Source of the DNA: Acaudatibacter sp963835495
GTDB lineage: Bacteria; Pseudomonadota; Alphaproteobacteria; Caulobacterales; Caulobacteraceae
DNA length: 64,000 bases
Reading direction: 5' to 3'
Assembly (NCBI GenBank): GCA_963835495.1
Contig: CAWIFQ010000003.1
Coordinates: forward strand, 1 to 64,000
Shown here one piece after another: positions 9,320 through 19,422 of this stretch. The notes under the pieces were generated by a model. The model was not told the DNA's origin, ran no database searches, and saw only the letters and a list, made by a program, of their open reading frames with translations. A program made the position numbers and the translations under genes. The number at the start of each line of letters is the position of its first letter. Position 1 is the stretch's first letter.

Positions 9320-10214
9320 TTATGGCTCGACCACCTTCAACAGCACGGCGCCGGCCGCGAGCAGGAACAAATCGGTGGTCTCCGGCGTGCGGCCGGGCAA
9401 ATAGCACTGGGCGAGTTCGCCCGCGAACAGGATCGCACCAGGTGCAACTAATGCCCAGATCCATCGCATGCCCGCTGTTCGTTCCACGCATAAGATCGCG
9501 GTGTATAGAAACAGTTTGCCGAAAAATGTTCCGTAGTAGGAGTCGGGCGCTCCCACGAACCAGCTTTCGAAAGGGAGCCACCAGAACGGCTGCGGCGGGC
9601 TCTGGAAATGGAAGGGCCGCAGCTCTTCGAAAGCCAGCCAGATCAGCAGCAAAGGTACGACGGCGCGGTTTTGCCAGCGGAAGATCCCGAACGCTAACAC
9701 CACTAATCCGACAATCACGTGGCTCAAGTCAATAGCGGGCCCATATCGAGGCAAGAACAAGAAGGCCTGCCAGATTGCCCAGAGTCCCAGCAGCAGGACA
9801 GCCGGAGAATGGAGGACACGCAGCCGCGATGCAATGGGCGGGCTGGTAGCCAAGATAACGACGGCGATGCCGAGCAGCGTGCCCGCACTGTTGCTAGCCA
9901 GATCGGTTAAATTGCCTGAGCGGGTTGGAATGGAGAGCTGGGTCCACTCCACAGTGAATGACACCAGCATTCCGAAGGCTAGCGCCACTATGACGGCGGC
10001 CGCCCCACGTCGAAGCGAGCACAAACGCCGCCGCACCCAGGGGCATGTAGAACACCACATTGAGGAAGGCATCCAGGATGGTGCGGCGAGTATCCAACGG
10101 AACCCAGAAGAGGGTTCTGAGACCAGGGTTCGGAACGAACGTCCAGGGGTACAGAGAGAGATACAGAATCGCGGCGAGGTACAGCAGAAGGAACAACGCG
10201 GCCCGCCGGTTCAC
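9320..10214 (-). CDS. VanZ-like family membrane protein, one frameshift
   Basis: The N-terminal frame (10214 to about 10005) gives FLLLYLAAILYLSLYPWTFV and NVVFYMPLGAAAFVLAS, the signature start of VanZ-like proteins. A shift near 10005-10010 leads into VIVALAFGMLVSFTVEWTQL, SIPTRSGNLTDLASNSAGTL and several more membrane helices ending at 9320. The acidic residue in the VEWTQL helix and the DLASN segment are the conserved polar points of the family. VanZ-like proteins are membrane proteins of poorly known function; VanZ itself gives low-level teicoplanin resistance. The corrected length of about 297 residues is longer than VanZ and includes an extra C-terminal helical bundle, as seen in acidobacterial homologues. 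Confidence 0.8.
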
Positions 10215-10327
10215 AGGCTGATGATAGCCAGTACTGCTGACTGTTTGTACACAGGCCTGCTGCCAGTGAAGTGTTCACCACCGTTCACGGTCTGCGTGTG
10301 GCTTCGGAAGTGCTCGGAGATGTGTGG

Positions 10328-11972
10328 ATGCTGGTGCTTGAGGCCGGATTCACGCTACTGGCCGCGGTGATGGCTTTCTGCTGGCCGCGATGCCGGAAGC
10401 CAGTGGTTCGCCAAAATCGAAAGGCTCTTCGGGCGTCTAGCGCGGAGGCGGGCTGCGTCGGTGGTCGTGGTGGGAGCAGCGGTAATTCTGCTGCGGCTGG
10501 CGATTCTTCCTCTGGAGCCGATTCCCCAACCGTTCATTCACGACGAGTTCAGCTACCTGCTGGCCGCGGACACCTTCGCTTCGGGAAGGCTGACCAATCC
10601 CACGCATCCCATGTGGACGCACTTTGAAAGCTTTCACATCGACCAGCAGCCGACCTACATGTCGATGTACTTTCCGGCGCAGGGCCTGATGATGGCGGCG
10701 GGGCAAGTGTTGTTCGGGCATCCCTGGTACGGCGTATTGCTGAGCGTGGGGCTGATGTGCGCCGCGCTGTGCTGGATGCTGCAAGGATGGTTGCCACCGG
10801 GCTGGGCGCTGCTGGGCGGGATGCTGGCGGTGCTCCGGCTGGGGCTCTTCAGCAACTGGGTGAACGGATATTATGGCGGCGCGATCGCGGCAACCGGAGG
10901 CGCGCTGGTGCTGGGCGCTCTGCCGCGTTTTAGACGGTCGCGCGAATGTTCGAGACGGAGTATGGCTGGCGGTCGGGGCGATCCTGCTGGCGAATAGCCG
11001 TCCATATGAAGGACTGCTGGTGTGCGGACCGGCCGCGGTGGCACTGTTCTTGCCGGCCATTCAGAAGCCGCGGAGTCTGATTGCGCCGTCGGTTCTGGTG
11101 TTGATCGCGGCCGGGCTGATGGCGTATTACAACCAGCGCGTGTTCGGAAGCGCGTTGACGCTGCCGTATCAGACGAATCGGATGACCTACGCTTCGGCGC
11201 CGGTATTCTTGTGGGAGTCGCCGCGGCCGGCGCCGGAGTATCGCAGCAAAGAGATGCACGATTTCTTCCAGATCTGGGAGATGCACGATTTCCGCCTGGC
11301 CCGGACGCTGCACGGCTTCATGGACAAGACCGTGCAGAAGTTCGCGACGGCAGTGTTGTTCTTCTTCGGCGTCGCGTTGCTGATCCCGCTGGTCATGCTG
11401 CCAAGATTGTTTCGGGATACGCGCGTACGGTATCTGCTGGTGGCCGGCGCGGTGTTCGGGCTCGGACTGGGCGTGAACGCCTGGTTCTTTCCGCACTATG
11501 CGGCTCCTTTCACGGCGGCGATTTACGTACTGCTGTTGCAGTGCATGCGCCATCTGCGGCAGAGCCAAACGGCGAGGCCGTGGGTCTGGCTCTGGTCCGC
11601 TATGCGCCGCTGGTGTGCCTGATGCTGGCCGGAATCCGGATGTACGCCGAGCCGCTGGGCCTCGCGATCCATCGCTGGCCTTCCATGTGGTACGGAACAG
11701 AACCGCTGGGCCTTGCTCGCGCGAAGGTCGCGGCGCAACTGGAGGCGATGCCCGGCAAGCAGCTCGCGATCGTACGATACTCTCCGGAGCATGCGCCCTT
11801 CGACGACTGGGTTTACAACAAGGCGGACATCGACGCATCGAAGGTGGTGTGGGCGCGGGAATTGCACGCCGCTAGCAATCAGGAACTGCTGCGATACTTC
11901 CACGATCGCCAGGTGTGGCTGGTAGAACCGGATTGCGACCCGCCCAAAGTATCGCCATACTCGCCGCGATAG
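10328..11972 (+). CDS. Multi-pass membrane protein, GT39/ArnT-like glycosyltransferase candidate, frameshifted
   Basis: After correction for at least three shifts (near 10390-10450, 10930 and 11580-11600) this is one protein of about 545 residues. The N-terminus GQWFAKIERLFGRLARRR precedes a helix AASVVVVGAAVILLRLAILP. A periplasmic loop with QPFIHDEFSYLLAADTFASG and PTHPMWTHFESFH follows; the acidic pair after the first helix is where GT-C transferases such as ArnT and GT39 hold their catalytic aspartate. Further helices run to about 11560, and a soluble C-terminal part carries QLAIVRYSPEHAPFDDWVYN. The acceptor is unknown. It lies between polysaccharide-type genes and overlaps the end of the convergent gene by about 100 bases. 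The ATG at 10328 is a best guess. Confidence 0.7.
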
Positions 11973-13005
11973 TGATCCAGCAGACGATTCCCATCAGGAT
12001 CAGCACGGGGAAATGGGCGGGGTTCAGAAGATCGGCATACACGCCCGCGGACGTGTTTTGCGAAGCGGCGGCGTATACCGCCAGCGCGACGGCACCTGCA
12101 ATCACGTGATACGCGAGCATCGCGCGGCGGTGGAGCAGCACGGTCCAGGGAACAGTCCACGCCAGATATTGCAGGCCGAAGCCGGGCGAGAGGAACAGAA
12201 ACAAGAAGGCGATCAGCCCGCATTGCTCGAACAGCCGCCGCTTCATTATCAGCGGCAGGCAGGAGGCGGCCAGGAGCGCGATCCACTTGGCCGCAGGATC
12301 GTAGTGCGTTGCTCGATGAATCAGGCTGAAGCCCCACAGGCCCGTGGCGCCGCTGTATCCGAGCATGCTTCTCAGAATCAGTACGGGTTCCTGAGCCAGA
12401 TAGGGCAGCGAAAGAGCGATCCAGACGGCGGCGCTTGCGGCCAGCCATTTGAGCCGGGGTCGAAGGCCGGGCAGGCATAGAAGGATCGCCGGAGCGAAGA
12501 TGAGCGGAATCAGTTTCACGCTGCAGGCGAGTCCGAATGCGATGCCCGGCGCAGCATGCGAGGATTCCCCGCTCGGCAAAGAAGACCGCGGCGACCAGGA
12601 AGAACATCATGATCGGGTCGGTGTTGCCGTGAAATCCGGAGATCAGGATGGAGATGGGCGACAAGGCTATGATCAGAAGCTCCGCGCGGCTGCGGAACAT
12701 GCGCCAGAGCAGAGCGAGCGTGCCCGCGTCGGCGATGCGCACAGGCCGCGCGCAGCCAGAAGCGATTTCCCAAGTATCGCGCAGCACATGCAGAACGGCT
12801 GGAGGATGAATGAACGCCTGGCGCTGCGAGAGCGGCCGGCGGGAGAATCGTATTGGACGCCGGAACGGTACAACTCGGCAAAGCCGGCGGTGCGGAGAGT
12901 GGTCAGATCGTGCTCCCAAGTGCGGGCGTCGTTGGTGCCCGCGGTGGACGCGGCGAGGAGAAGTTTCAGCAGGAGGGCGACAACGCCGGCGAAGACAAGT
13001 TTCAC
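11872..13005 (-). CDS. GT87/DUF2029-like multi-pass membrane glycosyltransferase, frameshifted
   Basis: A GTG at 13005 starts KLVFAGVVALLLKLLLAAST, followed by a loop with the acidic WEHDLTTLRTAGFAELYRSG. After shifts near 12860 and 12570-12600 come ISILISGFHGNTDPIMMFFL, IAFGLACSVKLIPLIFAPAI and FLFLSPGFGLQYLAWTVPWT. The GNTDP and lysine-containing SVKLIP motifs and the eight or more helices fit the polyprenyl-phosphate-dependent mannosyltransferase-like families GT87/DUF2029. The corrected length is about 375 residues, at the short end for these families. The gene directly follows another membrane protein on the same strand, sharing its frame at the joint. A polysaccharide or glycolipid role is likely, but the substrate is unknown. 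Confidence 0.65.
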
Positions 13006-14436
13006 CGGATTGGGATCCCTGGCAAAGATCACGGATTGCGAATCGGAGTATCGTTCGCTCCAGCCGGGCAAATAGCGCATGACTCGCGCCAGGGGAGCGG
13101 ATCGAGAAAGCAGGCACCAATCGATCTGGTATTTATCCAGGAGTCGATTGGGATCGTCACGCAGCGTGGCCCACCTGCCGTAGTCCTCAAAAACTCCGGT
13201 CCAGGCATACACATCGGCGCGGCCGTCGATGAACACCTTTTGCTCCGGAAGCGCCCAGCTCAGATAGCCGCCGTACACGTATTCGTTGAGCATTCGTCCC
13301 GTAAGGTGCGAGCTAAGATGGCGGCGGATGAAGTCGACGGCTTCGACGGGGTTGCCGCGGCGAACCTGCGCAACCAACGCGCTCTGCGACGGGAAAGCGG
13401 CGAACGGCGAGGCCTAGTGACCCAGCAGATGAGAAACGCGTTGGGCAAGATTCGGTCGCGGGCCGGCTGAGGAGCCTCTGCCACGCATCGGCGAGCTGGC
13501 GGCAAAGAATCGGGCGCGGCGACGATGCCCCAGGCAAACAGAAGCGCTGATGCAGAACCGCCATGCCGAAGGCCACCGCCAGCAGCGCGACCTCGTCCAG
13601 GTACAGTACCGCTCGGCGAACCAGCGCGATCAGCAGGATCGCTCCCGCGAGCGCCAGGAATCCGAAGGCGCGGACGTCGTCGAACGATAGCCTTTGCCAT
13701 TCCGTCACGGCGTCGAGCTGCATCCGCTGGTCGAAGATGGTTCGCAGCGGGTACGCCAGGAGCGGCCATCCCACGGGATTCACGAACAGGGCAGCCACCG
13801 AAAGCGCGGCCGCCCACAGGAGGGTTTTGCGCCGATCCGGATCGAGAGGGCGAGATTGCAGCAATCCCGCCGTGCACGTTGAACGATCCGCAGATCAGCA
13901 CCACGGCGAGCACGATCATCCCGAGGAAGAATGACCCGTGGGAGTTCACCCAAATCGCAAACAGAGCGGGCAGCAGATAGAACCATCGCCGGTCGCGCGA
14001 CCGGCCCAGGTGCAGTATCAGAAGCTCGCAGGCAAGGAAGGTGAATCCCAACAACTTGGGGACGAATCGCGAGACCGACGGTGGAGAAAAACCAGGTGAC
14101 CAGCGCTCCCAGGAACGCAACTTTCGCGTTGCCGGAATAGAGCGAGCACGAGACGTATTGAATGACCAGGAGTGCCGCCGCCGCAAGGCAGAACCACAGC
14201 ATCAGGCCGGAATAGCCGCCGGCCCTCCATGCGGCGTACATGCTGAGCTGAGAAAGCCATTCGTGCGCGACCCAGGCATGCTGGCCGGTGGTGAAGGACA
14301 GCAGATCCGTTCGAGGAATCGCGCGGTTCGTCCAGATGATCTGGCCGGTCCGCAGATGCCACCAGAGATCGGGATCGTTAAAACGCGAACGCACGGTGAG
14401 GACGGCCAGGGCCACCAAGGTCGAGGCCAGCATCAC
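13006..14436 (-). CDS. Multi-pass membrane protein of the acidobacterial type with a soluble C-terminal domain, frameshifted
   Basis: Corrected, this is a protein of about 475 residues. The start MLASTLVALAVLTVRSRFND is followed by DPDLWWHLRTGQIIWTNRA, a loop found in uncharacterised membrane proteins of Acidobacteria and Bacteroidetes that resemble GT-C transferases. Helices include WFFSTVGLAIRPQVVG and LSVAALFVNPVGWPLLAYPL. The C-terminus is soluble: MLNEYVYGGYLSWALPEQKV, FIDGRADVYAWTGVFEDYGR and LLDKYQIDWCLLSRSAPLAR. Frame breaks lie near 14050-14100, 13870 and 13340-13400. The reading frame runs without a stop into the next gene's GTG at 13005, so its true end is uncertain. I know no function for it. 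Confidence 0.6.
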
Positions 14437-14475
14437 CGGAAACGAAAGTACGTTCGTAATCTGCCTGCGGCAGAG

Positions 14476-15420
14476 TCACGCAACCTCAGGAGTCTCCTCC
14501 TCCATGAAATCCTTGATCAGGCGGTGGAGATACGTCCGGGAGATATTGAGGCTGCGGGCCGCCAGGGTCTTGTTGCCGTTACATTCGGCCACGGCCTTTT
14601 GCGCCAGCTTGACCTTGTAATCGTGTAGCTGATCCTCGAAGGAAGCCGCGGGCAGCGAATCGCCCAGGCCGAGCAGGTCGGGCTGCTGCAGATCTTCGGG
14701 CAGATGCTCGGAACCGATGGTATCGTCGTCGGTCAGGATGATGGCCTTCTGGATCACGTTCTCCAGCTCACGAACATTGCCGGGCCAAACGTAGTCCACC
14801 AGCAAAGCCATGGCGCCAGGGGTGATTGAGGTCACCGGCTTGCGATACAGTCCGCTGTATTTGTCCAGAAAGTGCCGGGCCAGCGTGGGAATATCCTCGC
14901 TATGATCGCGAAGCGAAGGCGCCTTGATTCCCATGACGTTGACGCGATAGTACAGGTCGAGCCTGAAGCGTCCTTCTTCGACCATCTTCCCCAGATTTCG
15001 GTGGGTCGCGAACAGGACGCGCGCATGCAAAGGAACCACGGCGCTGGTGCCCAAGCGGCTGAATTGCCTCTCCTGCAGGACCCGGAGCAGTTTCACCTGG
15101 GTGTGAGGGCTGAGCTCCCCGATTTCGTCCAGAAACAGCGTGCCTTGGCCGGCCTGCTCCAGATACCCCTTGCGGCTTCCGACCGCGCCGGTAAACGCGC
15201 CCTTTTCGTATCCGAACAGCTCGGCTTCGATAAGCGTATCGGGGATGGCCCCGCAGGAGACCGCCACAAACGGACACGAGTGCCGCTCACTCAGGTTGTG
15301 AATGGCGCGGGCGATCAGTTCCTTGCCGGTTCCGGTTTCCCCGGTGATGAGGACAAAGGCGTTCAGGCCGGTGACGCGCTGGATGAGATCGTAGACGTGC
15401 TGGAGCCGGGCGCTGGATCC
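14476..15420 (-). CDS. Sigma-54-dependent transcriptional activator, N-terminal sensory part missing
   Basis: The protein contains a complete AAA+ activator domain: Walker A GETGTGKELIARAIHN, the sigma-54-contacting loop FGYEKGAFTGAVGSRKG, Walker B GTLFLDEIGELS, sensor region FATHRNL and YYRVNVMGIKAPSLRDHSED, then WPGNVRELENVIQKA. A C-terminal Fis-type helix-turn-helix (NGNKTLAARSLNISRTYLHR) ends at 14476. Such proteins open sigma-54 promoter complexes by ATP hydrolysis. No start codon or receiver/GAF domain is found upstream: the frame enters from the junction at about 15420. In acidobacteria such regulators often sit by exopolysaccharide genes, which fits the neighbours, but the truncation hides which signal it senses. 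Confidence 0.88.
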   Translation of the reverse strand, partial: GSSARLQHVYDLIQRVTGLNAFVLITGETGTGKELIARAIHNLSERHSCPFVAVSCGAIPDTLIEAELFGYEKGAFTGAVGSRKGYLEQAGQGTLFLDEIGELSPHTQVKLLRVLQERQFSRLGTSAVVPLHARVLFATHRNLGKMVEEGRFRLDLYYRVNVMGIKAPSLRDHSEDIPTLARHFLDKYSGLYRKPVTSITPGAMALLVDYVWPGNVRELENVIQKAIILTDDDTIGSEHLPEDLQQPDLLGLGDSLPAASFEDQLHDYKVKLAQKAVAECNGNKTLAARSLNISRTYLHRLIKDFMEEETPEVA

Positions 15421-15436
15421 GATCAGTTGATCGTCT
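15411..15436. other. Sequence junction between two truncated genes at a GGATCC/GATC site
   Basis: The sigma-54 activator loses its N-terminus and the LLM oxidoreductase loses its C-terminus at the same point. The bases here are GGATCC (15415-15420) followed at once by GATCAGTTGATC. Gene style changes from acidobacterial to caulobacterial across it. A ligation-like or assembly join is suspected. Confidence 0.7.
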
Positions 15437-16304
15437 GCCCGCCGCTGGTGGACGACGGGACGATAATTGGCGTCGTGATTCCAACGTCGAACCAGGCCTC
15501 GATGCCGTCGCGAACCTTGGATGGCGACCCGAACAGCGTGTTATCCGCCAGCCAGCGGTCGGTCATCAGGCCGGGCAGGCGCTCGAAGTCCTTGGCCTCG
15601 ATGGCCGCCTCGATCGCCGCCATTTCTTCGACATAGCCGGCTTCCTTCCAATAGTTCCGATAGTTGGGAGCCGGAGTAGTTGGTCAGGGTCTTCTTCAGC
15701 ACCGCCTTGGCCGCCGCCTCGTCGGTGTCGATCACAGTTGGGGCCATGTCGCCGAGGAAGAAGCCGGCGTCGCGGCGATCCTGGGGAACTAGCTCTAGCT
15801 GGGTGGGCATGTGACTGCGGCTGCCGTTGGCCCAGACCGCGCCGTCGGCGATCTCCACCGCCAACGCCAGCATCTTGCTGCGCAGGGTGGCCAGCACGAT
15901 TGGGGGCAGCGGCCCGTCGTCGACGCCGCGGCGCGCATGGCGGCGACATAGGCGCGCACGTCCCCCAGCGGCTTGCCGACCGTGACCCCGTGCGCAGCGT
16001 GAGCGGGGGCGTGGCTGACACCGACCCCAAGACGGAATTGACCGCCGCTGATCTCGTGAATGAAGGCCGCGCTCCGCGCCAGTTCGGCGGGCAGCCGATA
16101 GTAGATCGGCTGGATCGTGGTGCCGATGGCGATGGTGTTCGTGGCCTGGGCGATCGCCAGGCACAGCCCCACGCAATCCCCGGCCCCGGCCGTGGCGCAA
16201 TAGATGCCGGGAAATCCGCGCTTTTCGGCTTCCCTGGCGAGGTCGATCACCTGCAGGCGGCGGCCAGGTGAGGCAGCCAAGTGGATAGCGGGCATACGGG
16301 TCAT
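15423..16304 (-). CDS. LLM-class F420- or flavin-dependent oxidoreductase, C-terminus missing, frameshifted
   Basis: The N-terminus reads MTRMPAIHLAASPGRRLQVI, LAREAEKRGFPGIYCATAGA, TNTIAIGTTIQPIYYRLPAE and HEISGGQFRLGVGVSHAPAH, the TIM-barrel and cofactor-binding pattern of actinobacterial-style F420-type LLM enzymes. Later blocks (PPIVLATLRSKMLALAVEIA, LFGSPSKVRDGIEAWFDVGI) appear after shifts near 15920 and 15650. The usual C-terminal helix after IIVPSSTSGGQ is replaced by a stop at 15423-15425 just at the junction, so the end is artificial. The ATG at 16304 has a GGGAGG site 9-14 bases upstream. It is separated from the next gene by 600 bases and transcribed away from it. Confidence 0.75.
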
Positions 16305-16903
16305 TGGGCTGGTCCTCCCACGGCGACTATAGCTGCTCGGCTTGGCCCTCGGTATAGTCCACCGCCCTCGTTCCATCTGGGCTCGGAACGAGACCACTGC
16401 CGCGAGCCCGTCGAAAGCCATGTGGACCGCCAGAACGCGCGATTGCGGGGAGCGCGATGACCCGATCGGTCTTCGCTGAGTTCCCTCAAACCCCAACCCG
16501 CGGGGGCACTGTCAGACTAGACCCGCTGTTAGGGTTCAGGCAGTAGTTTCACGGCGTCGGTGGTGGTTCCTGGGAGTTGCTTCGTCTCGGGCGAAACCTC
16601 CCCGCTGCCCGAAAATCTGGCGACGCGGCTAAGACCCACGATCTCCTCCGATTAGTCTGACAATGCCTCCCGCCCCCTTGTCCGACATCGACGGTTGTCA
16701 TGACGTCGTTCCTCGCCCGTAATACGGCCCGCTCTCGGGGCCGTAGGCGCCCGGCGGCGCGCTTGCCAAGGTGACGCGAGCGGCAAGGGGAGGGTCGTAT
16801 TCCAGAGGGCGGGGCCCTACGCAAGGGAGCGACAGGCGATGATCGCAAGCATCGTCGTCGCGCGGCGGCCGCGCAGTGGCGCAGACGGCGCGTCTTTCAC
16901 CGA
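16305..16903. other. Intergenic region between divergent genes
   Basis: No convincing gene is seen. The region should hold the promoters of the leftward oxidoreductase and of the rightward CHASE2 operon. The last 65 bases contain an ATG at 16839 preceded by GGGAG at 16825-16829, and the frame leading into the CHASE2 gene is arginine-rich and coding-like, so the CHASE2 gene may really start there with one base lost. Confidence 0.5.
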
Positions 16904-18410
16904 TTGCGCGACGCGGCCCTCGCTACGAAGAGCGCCGCCGTCCGGGTGCGCGCCGCCTGGCGAGGGCTCAAGGGGTGGCAGAGGCACTGGGCCGTCAACA
17001 TCGCGATCGGCGTCACGATCGAATTGCTGCTGCACGCGACCGCGTCGCTGCCGATCGTCTCCGCCGCGCAGAATTTCGCGATGGACGCGGCGATGCAGGC
17101 GCAGGCCGCCTTCCCCGGCGCGATCCAGACTGGCACGCCCCTGGCGCTGATCGATGTCGACGCCGCGACCTGGCGCGACCCATCTTGGGGTGGTGGCAAG
17201 CCGACCCTGGCGCCGCGAGACAAGCTCCTCGCCCTGATCACCTATGCTTTCCAGCACCACGCCCGGATCGTTGTCCTCGACATCGCCGTGGACGCCACAG
17301 GATCGGAGGCGGCGGCGGTCGCCAAGGACAAGACCGTCGCGACGGCCCCAAAGCCTGATGCGGACGCGACGTTCGACACGTCAATCCAGAATCTCACGGC
17401 GTCCACCAAGCCCGATGATGATCGCCAGCTGTTGGTCGTGCGCACGATCGACGCCTCGGCCGGGTTCGCACCGCCGGCAGCCAGTATTGCGGACGAGTTG
17501 CGGCCCTCCGTGCTGGACGACGCCTTCGCCAAGAACGCCAACCACCTGCGTGAAGTCGCGCCTGACTTCGAGATCTCCCGGGACGGAGTCCTCCGGGACT
17601 GGCAGCTGTGGCGCGCCGCCTGCCAGCGCGATGCGAACGGGGAAGGTCACTGGCGGGTGATCCCGTCGATCCAGCTGACGGCGACCGCGCTGCTGAACGA
17701 TCCGGGCTGGCTGAACCGGCCGATCCTGCAGCAACTCCGGCCGTGCCGGACCGACTTCGGCGACATCGATCTGGTCGCGTCACCGACCCCACAGTCGGAT
17801 ATCGACAAGATGGCGAGGCGTTCGGTCTTCGCCCAGCGCGCCATCACCCACCACAACGAGATCGAGCAGTCGTTTGACGAAGGCGTCGATCCGAGCAGCC
17901 GCATCTTCTACCGCTGGGCGCCGTCGCAACCCGCCTCACCGATCCAGACTGTCAGCGCGCAAGCAGTCCTGACGCCGGGCGACTTCGCCGACCAGATCGA
18001 GTTCCACCATGGCGTTGTCGTGATCGGGCAATCCTTCGAAGACGCCCGCGACTCCACGCCACGCCGCTTGGCGTGATGCCGGGATCGCTGGTCGTGATCA
18101 ACGCGATCGGCTCGATCCTCGACTACGGGGTGATCCAGCCGCCCCCGATGGCGGCGCGCCTCATGATCACCGCTGGGCTGATCGTGATGGTCGGACTAGC
18201 GTTCGCCCTGCTGGATTTTTCGTCGCCACCCTCGTCATCCTGGCGGCGTTCCTGCCGCTGGTAGTGGCTGGTGAGTACGCCCTGCTCCGCGCCGGTTTCT
18301 GGCTGGACTTCGCGGTGCCGTTGCTTGGCGTCTATCTGCATCGACTCTTCGCGACCATTCATGAATATGCGGTGGTCCAGCGCTCGGGTGGGCCCCATCA
18401 TGACCACTGA
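16904..18410 (+). CDS. CHASE2-domain membrane sensor protein without a cytoplasmic output domain, frameshifted
   Basis: CHASE2 is an extracytoplasmic sensory domain usually fused to kinases, cyclases or, in cyanobacteria, CHAT proteases. A short basic N-terminus leads to one helix (NIAIGVTIELLLHATASLPI), then the CHASE2 domain (about residues 50-390) with TPLALIDVDAATWRDP, HARIVVLDIAVDA, HHGVVVIGQSFEDARDS and HATPLGVMPGSLVVINAIGS. Three C-terminal helices follow (MITAGLIVMVGLAFALLDF, FVATLVILAAFLPLVVAGEY, WLDFAVPLLGVYLHRLFATI), and the chain ends at once (GGPHHDH). Frame breaks lie near 18055 and 18220. There is no kinase, cyclase or HTH. The next gene starts inside its last codons (ATG 18400, stop 18408-18410), so signal output is probably through partners. 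The listed start is a TTG; see the preceding intergenic entry for an alternative. Confidence 0.8.
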
Positions 18411-19422
18411 CCGTCAGGTTGACGCCGTGCGGCCGTGCGGACGCCGCCGCACCGACCACCGCTCGCTGCTGGTCGCCTTCACGCTTGCCTCCTCGATCTG
18501 GAGCGGCGCCGCCGGGGCGGGCCCCGTGGTCGCGTACGTCGCGGTGGTCCCGGCAAAGGGAGGTCACTTGGCGGACGCTGCGACCGTCATCCGGGGCGGA
18601 AGGCCAGCCCCAGTTTCCCCCACCAGCGACTCCCTGGGTCTGCAGGCCGGCGACAAGATCTTCCTCAGGTCGCCCCAGTACACCGTCTTTGTCCGGATGC
18701 TTGAGGATCCTCTCCCGTCGCTTGTCCGCAAGCGCGGCGGTCCCGCTGGCGTGGCCGACTATCTGGTCCAGCAACCACTCGTGCCAGGGCTGCTGGAGCA
18801 GATCTGGGACGCCATCCAGAGTGTTTTCATGGGCGCCGATCTAAGGGCGATCGCCCAGGCCGACAGCCGCGGCGACCCATACGAGGGCGCGTGCTTCAAC
18901 ACTACGGGCAAGACCGACAACCCGACGCCATTTCTGATGCCGATCCTGGCGGCCGACTTTTTCAAGCTAGCGTCCGGCCAACGGCGGCTTTTCGTGACGT
19001 GGCGCGGCGGGGCGCAGCCGTTCTCAGTCAAGCTCTCGAACTACGACACCGGGACCGTCGTCGCGCACGCCGATCAGGTGGCCGACTGTGGCGCGTGGCT
19101 CACCGCGGCCGACTTGACCCCGGGCCGCTACCGGCTGGCGGTGACCGACGCCCTTGGCGTGCCCGAAGACGAGGGCAATATATATGTGGTCGACGCGGCG
19201 CCCGCCGAGCCGCCGGCGCTCGCCACAGCGAACCTTCCGGAGGAGGCGCGCCGGCTCTATTACGCCAACTGGCTCGCCACCATCGACGGTGGGGTCTGGA
19301 CGTTCGAGGCCCAGCAGGTCGCCGTGGCCCATGGGTGCGGAAGCGCCGCGGTGAGGCGGTGGCTGCTAGAGTGGGCGAAATCGCCGAGTTGCCGCGGTCC
19401 GCAGCCCCGATCGGCGCCATGA
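18400..19422 (+). CDS. Exported protein of unknown function in CHASE2-CHAT operon
   Basis: This is a 340-residue protein I cannot assign to a family. After an arginine-rich start comes a hydrophobic stretch LLVAFTLASSIWSGAAGA, a probable signal peptide (the second half of a long n-region type). The mature part has LGLQAGDKIFLRSPQYTVFV, reminiscent of short beta domains in exported surface proteins. A central region contains a lone cysteine in EGACFNTTG. A beta-rich segment (FVTWRGGAQPFSVKLSNYD, DLTPGRYRLAVTDALG) could be an immunoglobulin-like fold. The end is ARRLYYANWLATIDGGVWTF. Its ATG overlaps the CHASE2 stop, and its TGA overlaps the ATG of the CHAT gene, so translation is coupled on both sides. 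By position it may link the sensor to the protease; that is inference. Confidence 0.7.
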   Translation: MTTDRQVDAVRPCGRRRTDHRSLLVAFTLASSIWSGAAGAGPVVAYVAVVPAKGGHLADAATVIRGGRPAPVSPTSDSLGLQAGDKIFLRSPQYTVFVRMLEDPLPSLVRKRGGPAGVADYLVQQPLVPGLLEQIWDAIQSVFMGADLRAIAQADSRGDPYEGACFNTTGKTDNPTPFLMPILAADFFKLASGQRRLFVTWRGGAQPFSVKLSNYDTGTVVAHADQVADCGAWLTAADLTPGRYRLAVTDALGVPEDEGNIYVVDAAPAEPPALATANLPEEARRLYYANWLATIDGGVWTFEAQQVAVAHGCGSAAVRRWLLEWAKSPSCRGPQPRSAP

